A model generated the notes under the pieces. That model was not told the DNA's origin. It did not search any database and worked only from the letters and a program-made list of their open reading frames with translations. Shown here one piece after another: positions 13,301-23,706 of a DNA stretch of 64,000 bases; position 1 is the stretch's first letter, and every line of letters starts with the position of its first letter. A program made the position numbers and the translations under genes. Origin of the DNA: Ascaris suum. Taxonomy: Eukaryota; Nematoda; Chromadorea; Rhabditida; Ascarididae. The DNA lies in contig CM024172.1 of the NCBI GenBank assembly GCA_013433145.1, forward strand, positions 5,145,213-5,209,212, given 5' to 3'.

Positions 13301-14523
13301 TGTTCGATTATGGGTCCTTTTTCACTAAATCATACAGATCGAAATCCATAATATAGAAATTTATTTACCGTACTTTTTTAAAGTCTGAAAATCAAAACTT
13401 CCTTTAACATTTACTCATCGTTTCTGGTGCCGACCATAGTTTTTGAATTACAGACCATGCTGGTCGTTGTACTTCGCATTCATGTTTGGGGTTTTATGAG
13501 AATCACCCGTGTTGTTCCAATCATATCTTTGTATTTGTCAGGGGGTATTTGATGGGAGAGAGAGGCTGCCCATTGTGCTTTAGAATAATAGTTCTTGGCG
13601 AAGCTTAAAGCCAGTTGGAGACGTGAACAGGCTTATCCCTTTTTCGTTGAACTCTTCGTTGATATCATATTTTGGCTGGCCATGTCCCTGTCCAGTGGAA
13701 TCCTTGTTTACGTTGTATTTGGTATGACGCATTCCGTCATTGCCATTTGAAGGTGCGTCTGGATAGTCGTAGAGCTGATCAACGTGAAATGGATACGGTG
13801 GGGGTACGTCTGGCATTGAAGAAAGCTCAGCGAGAAAAAGAAGAGCAAGAGAGGTTGAGACGACTTGAAATCGACAGAAAGATCAGGTGGTAACCGTTTA
13901 TATGACAATTTTGGGAGTTGGCAAGGTGATGTTATCACGGCTCCTGTATATTTGGCTGATGCGTGGAAATCCATTCACTACAGCTTTTTCCCACGAGGTT
14001 TCTTCGCCTTTAGTCCCCCCAAAGTGGCCGCTTCAAGTATCTTTTTAGCTCTATTGATATCAGCTGTGCTGTGATGGTTTTGTAAAATATCACTTGCTTC
14101 TAAGTCATCCTTAAATTTCGGTTGGCGTTTTTCGGAAACAGTCTGCAATAGCGTGAATTGCGGGTGAGGATTCTCTTGAAGGAATTGTTACTTGTCGAAA
14201 TGACTTGTAGAGGGGAAAATTGTCCTTTCTCGATTCAAAAAAAGCAAACTTATTTTCAAGGGGATATTTGGATATCTGATGGGAGAAAGCGGCTGACGGT
14301 GTCGCTTTAGAGAGGCGATTGCTGGCGAGACATTTCTTTGTGGATGAATGCGACTATATGCGTAATGATTATTGTGGAACTAAGTGTGAAGTGTGAAACA
14401 CTGTGTCCTTCCCTGATTTGTTAAATTTCAAATGCAACGAATTTTGTGTTATTCCGTTGACGAAGAATTTTCAGGTTTCTGTCTGGTGATGAACCGGGTG
14501 TTATTAACACACGCTCATTGTGA
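8165..14523 (+). CDS. Nischarin-like leucine-rich-repeat protein (3' part)
   Basis: Homologue of nischarin (imidazoline receptor I1 candidate), which in mammals binds integrin alpha-5 and Rac/PAK on endosomes. Proposed exons: 8165-8324, 9373-9590, 11745-11858, 12603-12801, 13103-13290, 13753-13886, 14475-14523; all junction phases agree. Family landmarks seen in order: FTPIELHAITERM, GYVGTSNIVWNSLPF, then leucine-rich repeats MDLSHNNLTDIG, IKLGNVKRLRLAGN, LYSLEFLDLTDNAIS, GGLPCLEHIILRGNPV, the LRR cap YRTKVLESFGERAAEV, and a charged helix (REMDTVGVRLALKKAQ). The last exon gives FLSGDEPGVINTRSL then TGA. About 350 residues are visible. The N-terminal PX domain was not located, and the long C-terminal half of vertebrate nischarin is absent, so this is a short form or the model misses later exons. 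The exon 2 to 3 gap may hide one more exon. Confidence 0.85.
8409..8425. repeat. Poly-G run, 17 nt
   Basis: A homopolymer of G followed by a G/T-rich tail, inside the first visible intron of the nischarin-like gene. Runs of this type recur in the window as C on the + strand (24020, 28602, 37430). Such runs are prone to length errors in sequencing. Confidence 0.95.
10269..10340. repeat. (AT)n microsatellite, about 72 bp
   Basis: Uninterrupted AT dinucleotide repeat of 36 units in the large intron between nischarin exons 2 and 3, about 180 bp before the LTR-like block. Confidence 0.98.
10522..10749 (+). mobile_element. Candidate solo LTR or 5' LTR remnant
   Basis: A 228-bp block in a nischarin intron starts TGTAAC and ends GTTACA, short inverted termini of the kind that bound LTRs. 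Inside it are a TATA box (CTATATAAGG, 10611-10620) and, 104 bp later, an AATAAA polyadenylation signal (10724-10729), in the U3-R-U5 order expected of an LTR. The block is richer in G and C than its flanks. Directly after it comes TGG, as at a retroelement primer-binding site. The junction forms a near-palindrome (GTTACATGGG-C-CCCATGTAAC). No target-site duplication was found and no gag or pol reading frame follows, so the assignment is an inference. Confidence 0.4.
13540..13601 (+). repeat. Diverged repeat pair, copy 1
   Basis: About 60 bp beginning GGGGGTATTTGATGGGAGAG and ending TTCTTGGCGA resembles a second copy at 14258-14325 in the same order and orientation. Shared blocks are GATGGGAGA, GGCTG, GCTTTAGA and TGGCGA. 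The two copies flank nischarin exon 13753-13886, so they could come from an old intron duplication or be two insertions of one repeat. Confidence 0.5.
14258..14325 (+). repeat. Diverged repeat pair, copy 2
   Basis: Partner of the block at 13540-13601, with an 8-bp insertion (GATATCTG region) relative to it. It lies about 150 bp before the proposed terminal exon of the nischarin-like gene. Confidence 0.5.
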
Positions 14524-16618
14524 TCGAGATTTCATCAAAAACGACACTTGTTTGCTTCACGACAATCTCCACAACTGCTTGTCTCAATGTGTTATCACCT
14601 GAAAATTTATTCACGCAGTTCGTACAGTGATACCCACAGGTAAATTCCTCAGAAATGAGGGTAATGGGTTAATCGCTTTCAGTGAGTAATGACTTAGATT
14701 TGTTACTTTCATGAGGGAAACGCGAGTTATGAGCAGGTTTTGCCTAGAAAGTTAATTTCTTTTTCAAGGTGTGCCTCGTAAAGAAATCTTAACGCTTACT
14801 TCCAAAGAACAGCCATAAGAATTGAAGTATTTCGAAGGGGAACGCTCAAGTAACAGCCTCTCTCACATAAGTCTATTTTAAGCAATTGCAAAAGACCTAC
14901 ATTACCTCTCGCCTTTACAAAAAGGGGATTAGGGTATAGCAAATTGGAGGATGCCGTAAATGGTCGGTTTTTATGCATTGTTGTTTTTCACTGCAAGGTG
15001 ATTGCGTCTCTCTGGATCATGAATTCTTGTCTGCCTTACCCTCATGCCGATATCACAGCAACAACAGCAAACTGAGTCTTTTCCCGGTTGTAAGTTTTGG
15101 ACTGAAGGAGCCAAATGTCCACTTTTTCCTCCACCCCCACCAAGTTGCTGGTGCATTAGCATAAGCTCCACCCATAGTTTCCACGTGGTTAGTTTCAGTT
15201 ACAGTTTATATTACGTCTTTCTCTGCCACCAGATTTATTTTATTATGAACAAAACACAAGGTGTTGAGCATGGGCTTTGGCACCTGAGGGGTGGCGGTTA
15301 CTGAATGCAGGTTTGGTTGTGCTGTAATTATAAACTCTCTTGTCTGTCTGTAAAGGATTGACCGAAATGATGTTGTGATTGTTTTTGTCTTTCCAATTAA
15401 TTGTGATGCGCATATATTCGTACATTTTAAAGCGGAAGGTGAGAGCACACAAACAAGCATAAGAGCTCCTACTGCCGCATTGCTTCACCGTCCAAATTAA
15501 TGCGAACAATGAAAGAAATCTCATTCGATATTTACATATCTCAGTCACACATTTTTCCGCACTAATGAAGCATTTCACGGGAATTGCACAGCTTCAGCAA
15601 AAAACTGAGTTCGGTAAAATAATTTCCACAAGCTAAGTTAGTGTCCCGTTTGCTTGTGAATGATTTCATCCTTCCGCTATCGACGATGTGATTTATGTGC
15701 TGCACTCCGAAGAATAAATTTTGTGGGTATTCATCAACGCAACAAATGCCATAGCTGATGGGGAGATTGGATACAGCAATTTGACGATCGTAAGGAACAG
15801 CCAAACTAAAGAGGTATTGCCACCTTCTATTTCTAGGAAAATTGTAAATAAAACGATGCATTTATATTCAAACTGCATGTCCTTGCAGCAAATCATTTTC
15901 CTGCCGTGCAGAGCAAGCACAGTAAGTTGGTTTTCAAGTGTTGGAATGGGTCAACTCTATTCCTGATATCGCCTTCAACTGTCTTCTGCGAACGTGGTTC
16001 CCAGTGCTTCCTGTATCGAATGTAAACAGAAACATCATTTGAATTTTAATAAGGTGGTTCAGAAAATGTGACTCATGGAGCATGAACTGACCGATCACGT
16101 CCCTTTAACCAACAATGAAACATAAAAGCGAAGGAACCTGCTCACTCGTAAGGTACGTCGACAAGAACACTTGAGGTATTTGCCTGCACATCATGCACAG
16201 AGCCGCTTACAGCTCTTTCTAAGCGGTGCTTTCGTTGCATCTGATCAGTGACAAAACGATGCCAACAGGCTCGCATTCGAATCCTGCCAACCCCCATTGT
16301 CAAGATAATAAAGCGAACAATTATTTCCTCGGATATAAGTTAGTTTTCTACGTAAAACTCTGACTGAACTGGATGGGAAATTCAACAGGCTGACACACCC
16401 GTTTCATGAGGTTCTTAGGAACGCCACAAACTTGGAGGCCTATATTGACGGTTATATATTAGGACAGAAATGAACCACAAGCGAGAACGTATATATTTCA
16501 GCGTCCCCAAACAACTCTGTCATCAAACTAGAGATGTCAGACCTGCGTTGTACAAACAAATTACTAATAAAACAAAGCGAACTCATTCATTAACAATACA
16601 AATAATAACGCCGCCTCG
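14524..16618. other. Intergenic between convergent nischarin and WDR46
   Basis: Short frames only, none recognised. The region holds the 3' ends of two converging genes. If the nischarin-like gene has a longer C-terminal half, its exons would have to be here, but no spliceable frame resembling that half was seen. Confidence 0.5.
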
Positions 16619-19600
16619 TCAGGCGTCTTTCCTCTTGAAGCGATCCAATACGGATTTAGGTTTGTCATCGATTTTGGGTTTGTAGGAACCGAATAGCTCG
16701 GACTCGGCACGTTTCCTCTCCTCGTTGACCGCGAAACGCATTTCTGCTTGCACACCTTGCTTGCGTTGCTCCTGCAAGTTGGTTCCACCTCATTTTCCTT
16801 GACTCAGTGTTGAAGTACTTATTAAAAACGACCATGCCACATAACTAAAAAATTAACTGCATTTGCTTAAAAGTTTCCTAAAATTGAAAAAAGACTGCTC
16901 GAGAATTTTCATCTCAAAATTGAAGAAGAAAAAAGAACTCCAGGACGAATCAACAAATCTCAGAAGTTTTTATAGCCGGGCACTTACGCAGATAAGTGAA
17001 TCTACTTTATCGCTTACAAATAGTGGATGAAAGTGAACGCAGATCACCTTAGCTCCACTTGCGAATGCAAACACTTCCTATAACAACCTTAAATACTCAC
17101 GATTTTCTCCCTTGAGCTTATTGGCATATTTTTAAAACGACTATGAGGAAAGCCAGTCACTCTCACAAAAAACACCTCAAATGTGAACACCATGTTGTGA
17201 GCAATGCGAAACGAAACAGATTTATCTCCGTTAAACAAGCTCACCCACCCCAAATGCACTTGTAATCCACGATACGTGTGTATCACTCCCACAAACAAAT
17301 TACGCACAAATAATGAATAAGCCCCAACAAAAAAGAAGGATTTTTATGCAGATTGTACAATCACTGCAACCCATAGAAGAGATATTCCATAAAAGTGATA
17401 ACGAAAACCTTTTTCAGCGCGCCACTGCGACCCTTCTTCTTGTGTTTCGGTGTGAATTTCACGTCTCTCGGTCTCACGTACAATACATTCTTTAACCGTT
17501 CGTTTTCTTGTTCCATCAAGCTGGTATTCACTTGTGCGATTTCTGATGTGTCGAGGGTTATTAGCTCCGGCTGAATCTGCAAACAAAACATTCGTTCTAA
17601 AGGATAGTAAACTGCATCAGCAGGAATGTCGAGATTGCCAATAAAAGATAGCCCAATAGACCGAGCCGAAAAACAGCCAAAACTGACTGCTTTGGCGAGA
17701 ATGGAGAAAAATGCTTTCGAATGTAGAGACCATAAAGGGCTCGGCGGTTGTTTCTTTTCGACAATACTCATAAAACCGCGGTTCAAAGAATTTTGCACAG
17801 GACCTTCCCATTACCACTTCATCCAATTTATTAGGGTTGAGAAACATGGCCACTTATAAAACACCCTTAATAATAAGTTACCCACACACAAGATCTTAAA
17901 TGCACAGTTTGAAGCAGAAACGCGTGTGCTGCTTTCTAGAACCATAGCTTATGGTTTTCACAGAGGCAAATACCCGAAATGAGGGTATTTTAGTGAAAAA
18001 AAAGAACCTTATCGAGAAGCTGTTTCACTTCGCGCTCCTTCCGCTGAGACTTCGATTCGTATGGGTTTGCATGCAACGCGTTAAAATTCGCCTCACCACA
18101 TCCTGAAAACTCGCATTATCCTCGAAGATTTCAACCGATACCACAACAAAATCAATTCATAAGCACAGAGTTGCAAAAAAAATTTGCATACTTCGATCAA
18201 AAAACAAATATTTCCCAAGCACCATACCATTTGCTATAGAACAGTGTCGTGAGGAGAATGGGGAAAGTCAAGCAACTGGAAACTTCCCTCCTTCAGTCTT
18301 CTTTATTACTGCAGCAACCCTCCCGCCCTTTTTTTAGAGCACAATGCTCTCGTTCCAGTTAAAAACCACTCCCTACCTAAGATTGTCATAAACTCAAGGT
18401 CAAAATTGCTTGGATCAACGACAAAACCCAATCATTTCCAGCAACATCTAAGTGAACGTAGAGATGGACATGCATCACCTATATATTTATTGCAGTAATT
18501 TGTTATAAACAACACTCGCCACAAAGAAACCGACTGAAGTAAATATGTCGAAGAGCAAGGTCGCTTGAGTCTTTCGTTGTCATTCTTCTTTTCGTGACTA
18601 CGTTACTTGAGTCCCAAGCTCTCCTTCAACCTCCCATCCCACTAACCGAAAACTGTCCCTCCACATCATTCTGGAATACTAGATCAAGACGTTGCACCTC
18701 AAAATGTGGTTGATGTATGATGTGAAAATCTGCAACTGGCGAAGAAACTTCGTCAGAGATTGTGAAATGTGTGTGCTTGGATCGACGATAAAATGGGAAG
18801 GGATACAGTTAACAAAGATAAATCATCTGGAAATTTTCACATCCAGAAGTCAGGAACGACAACGATTACCGGGTACAAGAAGTGAAGTAAAGCCTCCTTG
18901 ATGACCAACTCCGAGGACATCTTCAAACGGACAGAAACGCAAGTCCGAAACAATGCCTCGACAGTTATGTACCAAATATGGTTCTCTTGCAGTCCCCAAA
19001 TGCGCGTCTGTGAAAACCTAAACAAAACATTCTCTGCTTTAATCAGCGCACAAAATAAACCGACAATTTTGCGTCAAATTCAAGAAACTTTACAATGTGG
19101 ATAACCGAAGAAAAAACAACTGACCTGTACGCTATTACCGACAGCACAAGCGATCGTATAACGCTGGCTGAATGCCACTTCAGACAATCCAAACGGAAGG
19201 ACATAAACGAATAGTTGCTTGTAATTGCGCACATCCCATATCCTGAAATCTATCAAAGATTTAATTCATTCCGCCCAATTTATTTGCTGTGAATTCGCCG
19301 ACATTACATTTATTTGGAATAAATTATAAAATTTACACAGCATACCCCCTCTAATATGTGCCAACAAGTTGCAATTCGGTGACTGACTTAAAAAACTCCA
19401 AGAAAGTGAAGCCATAAGGTGAACGATAAGTTATGCAATTGGCAAAAAAACTCTCATGGAGCTCGTGTGCGCAAATACCTACAGTAAATAAAGTGAACTC
19501 ATAACCAAACCACCGTCAACACAACCTCAGCCTTCGATCGAGACCAGTGGTAGCCATGTAGTTTCCCTCGACTGCAATACCTCTCACTGAGCTCTTATGC

Positions 19601-22600
19601 GCTAACATCTTCACTAACGGCTCACGTATGTTTGGTGACCACAGCTGAACTGTACCTGAAATTGGAGAAGCGATAAACCACGATGACATACCGCTAGCAG
19701 AAACTTGCTTCGGAAATGAATGTAGCATTAATATTGAGACGCTGATTGGAACGTACTCAAAATTTTAATGCCCAAATTGCATACAGTTGCGTAAATAAAT
19801 GCTATCGATGTTCGCATACTGCCTTAAATTGTATCATATAAAACTATTCTACGAAACTATGCGATTCACTACGACAACTTTTCTTTACTGCTAAGCTGCA
19901 CAAGTTGCCTGCTTCGTCAATAAAGCCGTCATCGCTCCGAACATTCGTCCGTTCTACGGGAAAAGGATGCCTATACCGCCACAAAGATGAATCAGAGACA
20001 TCAAACAAAAGAACAGAAGGGTCTTTCCGAACGTTTACCATTGCCATGTCCAGTATGAATGATCGCATTGCTGGGATTCTGTGTCATCACATCCAATGCC
20101 CCTTGCCGTGTTGCGAATGACTGCACCAATTTCCCTATTGATACATCCAAATAGCTTAGAAACGACGTATTCGACTGCAAATAAACAGCAAAATGACAAA
20201 TATTCCCGCTGACGTTCCCCGATTTGCGTAACAATCCGTACCCTTTTTCCTACGTCCGGGGCCTTCTTTGGCATAAAGAAGTTAGAAATTGCTAAGGCTA
20301 TGAAACACACATAATGTTTACACAGGAAGCAAATAAATACTTTTGCATATCAAATCCTCTGTGTTGCGAGAAAGAAAGACCGCCATGCACGTTTCATATC
20401 ACAGAAAGAAGAAAAATATGTGTATAACGTCCGCCAGCAACCTGTCCGATATTTGACAAGCATAAGACTGCTTGCTGTTGCTCGCTGCATGCAGATCACC
20501 ACAGTAGAAAATACGTAAAAAGAAGTGGATGCCTTTATAAGCTTCTAATGCTACATTTCAAGAGCATTCCAAAATCAGTGATTAGAACTCACCCCTGCAA
20601 CTAGAAGAAAGTGCCTCGGCAAGAATTCCATCCGTTTTATGTCATGCAACATTTTCAAACAATGAAGCTCGACACCCATGTTGTCGTAAATATATGTCCA
20701 CCTTTTCTGCGCGACCGCATACATCGTCTCGACGTGTAGCCATCTGCAGCAGATAAAATCTATAAAGAACACTGATTCCATAATGAAATTACAAAAATTA
20801 CAAGTTCGTATCGGATAGAGCAGAATGTCCTTTACATCCTGCTCAACGCGTATACCGATATCACTGCTAACGCGCACCTTCCGCAAAAGAAGGTTAGGCC
20901 GGTAGGAGAAAATGTAGTTAACATTGTGACATGCTCATATCTGTTCAGGTCTGTGCAGCCGCTTCCGCTATTGCAGAAAAACCATAAAAGTTCCGCGCTT
21001 CCTCGTAGAGTACGGAAATGTGAAGTAATTACTGACAGGCGGAGAAGGAAAAGGAAGGTTGGGGGAGGGGAGAGTGCGAGGAGTAACAACAGGCTAATCT
21101 AAGTGGCAAGCCTGAGAGGTGACTAGATTTCCGTAACAATGCAACTTTCCTCAGCGTAAAGGCCATATTGCAAGTTGTCGATCGAATGCTGTTGGAGAAT
21201 GTTAATTACAAAAATGGGCTCATATTTGTTGCCACTTTCCGCGTAGAAAATGTTTTTTAAATGGTGGGAATTTGTGTTGACGAGGAACATAGATGGCAAA
21301 GCTGCTAGAGATGGAACAGTTGTACGCTGCAGAAGCGAATCCTTTCAACTACAGAAAGGAAATGCCAGCAAAAAAAAAGAAATAAATGCACGAAGAAGTT
21401 GTGATAAAAAAGAATTATAGTACGACAAACATACTGCACATCTCGTACACCCTCCATGACATTCGTTTCGTTATGTAAAGATTTGGTGAGCCAATCAAAT
21501 GCGGCCACATGTCCACGTTTGCCACCGATGAGAAGATGACGTCCATTGAGAGTGTAATCAATACGATAGGGTCCAAATCGCTCCAGATCGAGATCAAAAT
21601 GCTGGAAGCATGTGTGAACACTTCTGTTAGCAGATGATGCTCGCGTAAGCGGTAATAACGAAATAAAACTGCCATTAATTATAAAGGGAAAATGGGAGCC
21701 CACCGGTCAGTTAGAGAGAGTTCCTCCATCTGCTGGTAAAAACTAGATGCCACTTCAATAAGGACGGCAACTCTCACAATGCTAAGTAGAGGAAAACTTT
21801 TTCGCTCTCAGCATAAAAGAGTATGTGCAAAGAACTGAAGAGGTCCTTTGTGGTAAAGAAGTTCGGACTGCGGCCTAGAATAAGGTTGTCAGAATGGAAC
21901 TTATGAACGATGACATAAGGATATCTACAATGAGAGATGCACCGACTCCTCATTGTACATATCCTTATGCCATTTTTACCCTTATCACATTGAGATCTCA
22001 GTGAGACCCGTATCCATACTTCACATCCTTACCTCACTGAGACCCACATCCATACTTTATATCCTTATCTCATTGAGACCCACATCAATACTTCACACAT
22101 TTATCAGCACCCTAATGAAAATGATGATTGTAGGTACCTCTATCCTCGGAGAAATCACCACTTGTTGTATAAATAGAAGAAATACAAGAAAATTCTAAGC
22201 TGAAGGAGGGGTACCTATTAGATAAAAAAGAGTGAAGGAGGACGTACCTTTGTGGCACTAGCCATATCAACAGACGCACAAATATCCTTTTGACGTATTG
22301 TGTACGATAACTCTCCGTCATCCGTTACTAAGTAACTAAAACTTTCCATATTTTACAATATTCAACAAATTAAATGCGAAATTAGAAGTAATAGCAGATA
22401 TCGTCGAATTTAAGCGGTTATTTTCGAACTTTTAACAAACAGAATGAAATAATTTTAAGTGGTTATATTTTATAGTCGAATAGCCGAATAGAAATTTTCA
22501 GTGAAATGACTGACAATAATCGAACTAAAACGCAGCGAGAAGAATGAAATTCTTTTCATAATTATGTCTTTTTGAGTCATTTTCGCTGATATGAATGGCT

Positions 22601-23706
22601 GCCGAACTCAGAAGCTATGAATTGGCGTCATATCCTCTCAACTATAGATTACGTCAAGTACTCGTGCTCATAGGTAATCAAAGATTATCTTTAATAAGCA
22701 ACGTTCTCGAAGAGGAAATTAGTGCAAATCAATGCCAAACTAGTAACCACCATGAATAAAAACTAACAATTTATCAATAAGAAATTCGAATCAAAATGTC
22801 CAACCCCGCATCCTCACTATTAAGAATCTCAGCACGCGCTGTTTGTTGAATTCTTTCCAGAAACTTCTTCTTCTTCATCTCCAATTTCGCTTGATGGAAT
22901 TCCGTACGGACATTCTTCTGCAAAGCAACAATTCCAGCAAATAAGTGAAGCACTTCGAGAATTCCTTTAACTTTATTATCTGATACCTCATATTACATCA
23001 CATTTACTTTGAATGAGGTGTTCACCTATCTATTACTGCGGCAAATAGTTGATACCAAAATGGATAAAAAACAAATCCGGAAATGCAACAAAACATAGAA
23101 ACTCAACTGGATTGATCTCAGAAGCACCAGTATCATGCTTCTGTATACTACCCTCGAAGACCGGAGCGTGGTCTGGAAAACGATCCTTTGCTATCCTTCG
23201 CTGAATAGCTCGCTTCCTTAAATATAAACAAATAGCCGAATATTGTGGAAAAAAAACCAAATTATCTTTTCTATGAAGATCTATTCAATGGAATGTTCAA
23301 ATATATAAATAATCCCACAAATATTCAAATAAAGCAGATTATGCAACAGCGCGACACAATCCAGCACGGAGAAAATACCCATAGATGGGTAAAGAAAGCA
23401 AATCATGAGATTATTTAAAGTGTTTACTGGTTTCCACACGAACTCAGGTCTATTATTATCACTGCCCACTCCCTCTCACCTCTAGAATGATTTCCAGTAT
23501 TTGCCCACATGGTTCTATGAAGAGAAAACAACTATCGAATAAGAGAAGGCACACCTCGGGAATGTACGCTCGAAATTCGATTTGATTTTATTCCTTCGTT
23601 TCAGCTTCGTCGAGAATCCGCCGCTCGGGGTGAGATCCTCGGCAGTATAATTCATTACCTCCGTTTTACCCTTCGATTCATCCATGCTTGCGCTAAGAAA
23701 TATCAT
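16619..23706 (-). CDS. WDR46 / UTP7 (BING4) WD40 ribosome biogenesis protein
   Basis: Homologue of human WDR46 and yeast Utp7, a nucleolar scaffold of the small-subunit processome for 18S rRNA maturation. Thirteen exons, 5' to 3' on the minus strand: 23685-23555, 23216-23108, 22917-22805, 22335-22248, 21601-21435, 20743-20593, 20174-20039, 19655-19526, 19242-19125, 19017-18870, 18102-18008, 17576-17409, 16771-16619. Phases agree at every junction and give 568 aa (human about 610). Diagnostic stretches: [129 protein letters not shown] and the terminal [10 protein letters not shown]. Start: ATG 23685 (MDESKGKT) follows a TTTCTTAG acceptor that suits spliced-leader addition; ATG 23706 is seven codons upstream in frame. 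Confidence 0.94.
21914..21969. repeat. Near-perfect intronic hairpin, 21-bp stem
   Basis: Arms 21914-21934 (CATAAGGATATCTACAATG...) and 21949-21969 (...TGTACATATCCTTATG) are reverse complements at 20 of 21 positions, separated by a 14-nt loop. It lies in the WDR46 intron between exons 4 and 5, immediately left of the 36-bp tandem repeat, which contains related ATATCCTTAT and CTCATTGAG words. It could be a small-RNA precursor, a folded-back repeat unit or the end of a hairpin transposon. Confidence 0.8.
21995..22104. repeat. 36-bp tandem repeat, about three copies
   Basis: The word GAGACCC recurs at 22003, 22039 and 22075, exactly 36 bp apart, with the unit reading roughly CTCACTGAGACCCACATC then CATACTTCACATCCTTAT. 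Because 36 is divisible by three, the + strand frame shows a 12-residue periodicity (SLRPTSIL...), but this is antisense to WDR46 intron sequence and not evidence of a protein. Confidence 0.9.

Noticed and set aside
13580..13816. Minus-strand frame with repeated Lys-Tyr-Asn/Asp words near a nischarin exon
   Set aside because: It overlaps a confirmed + strand exon in antisense and has no independent support.
16255..16310. B-box-like GCATTCGAATCCTGCC, possible tRNA
   Set aside because: No acceptable A box or cloverleaf upstream on either strand.
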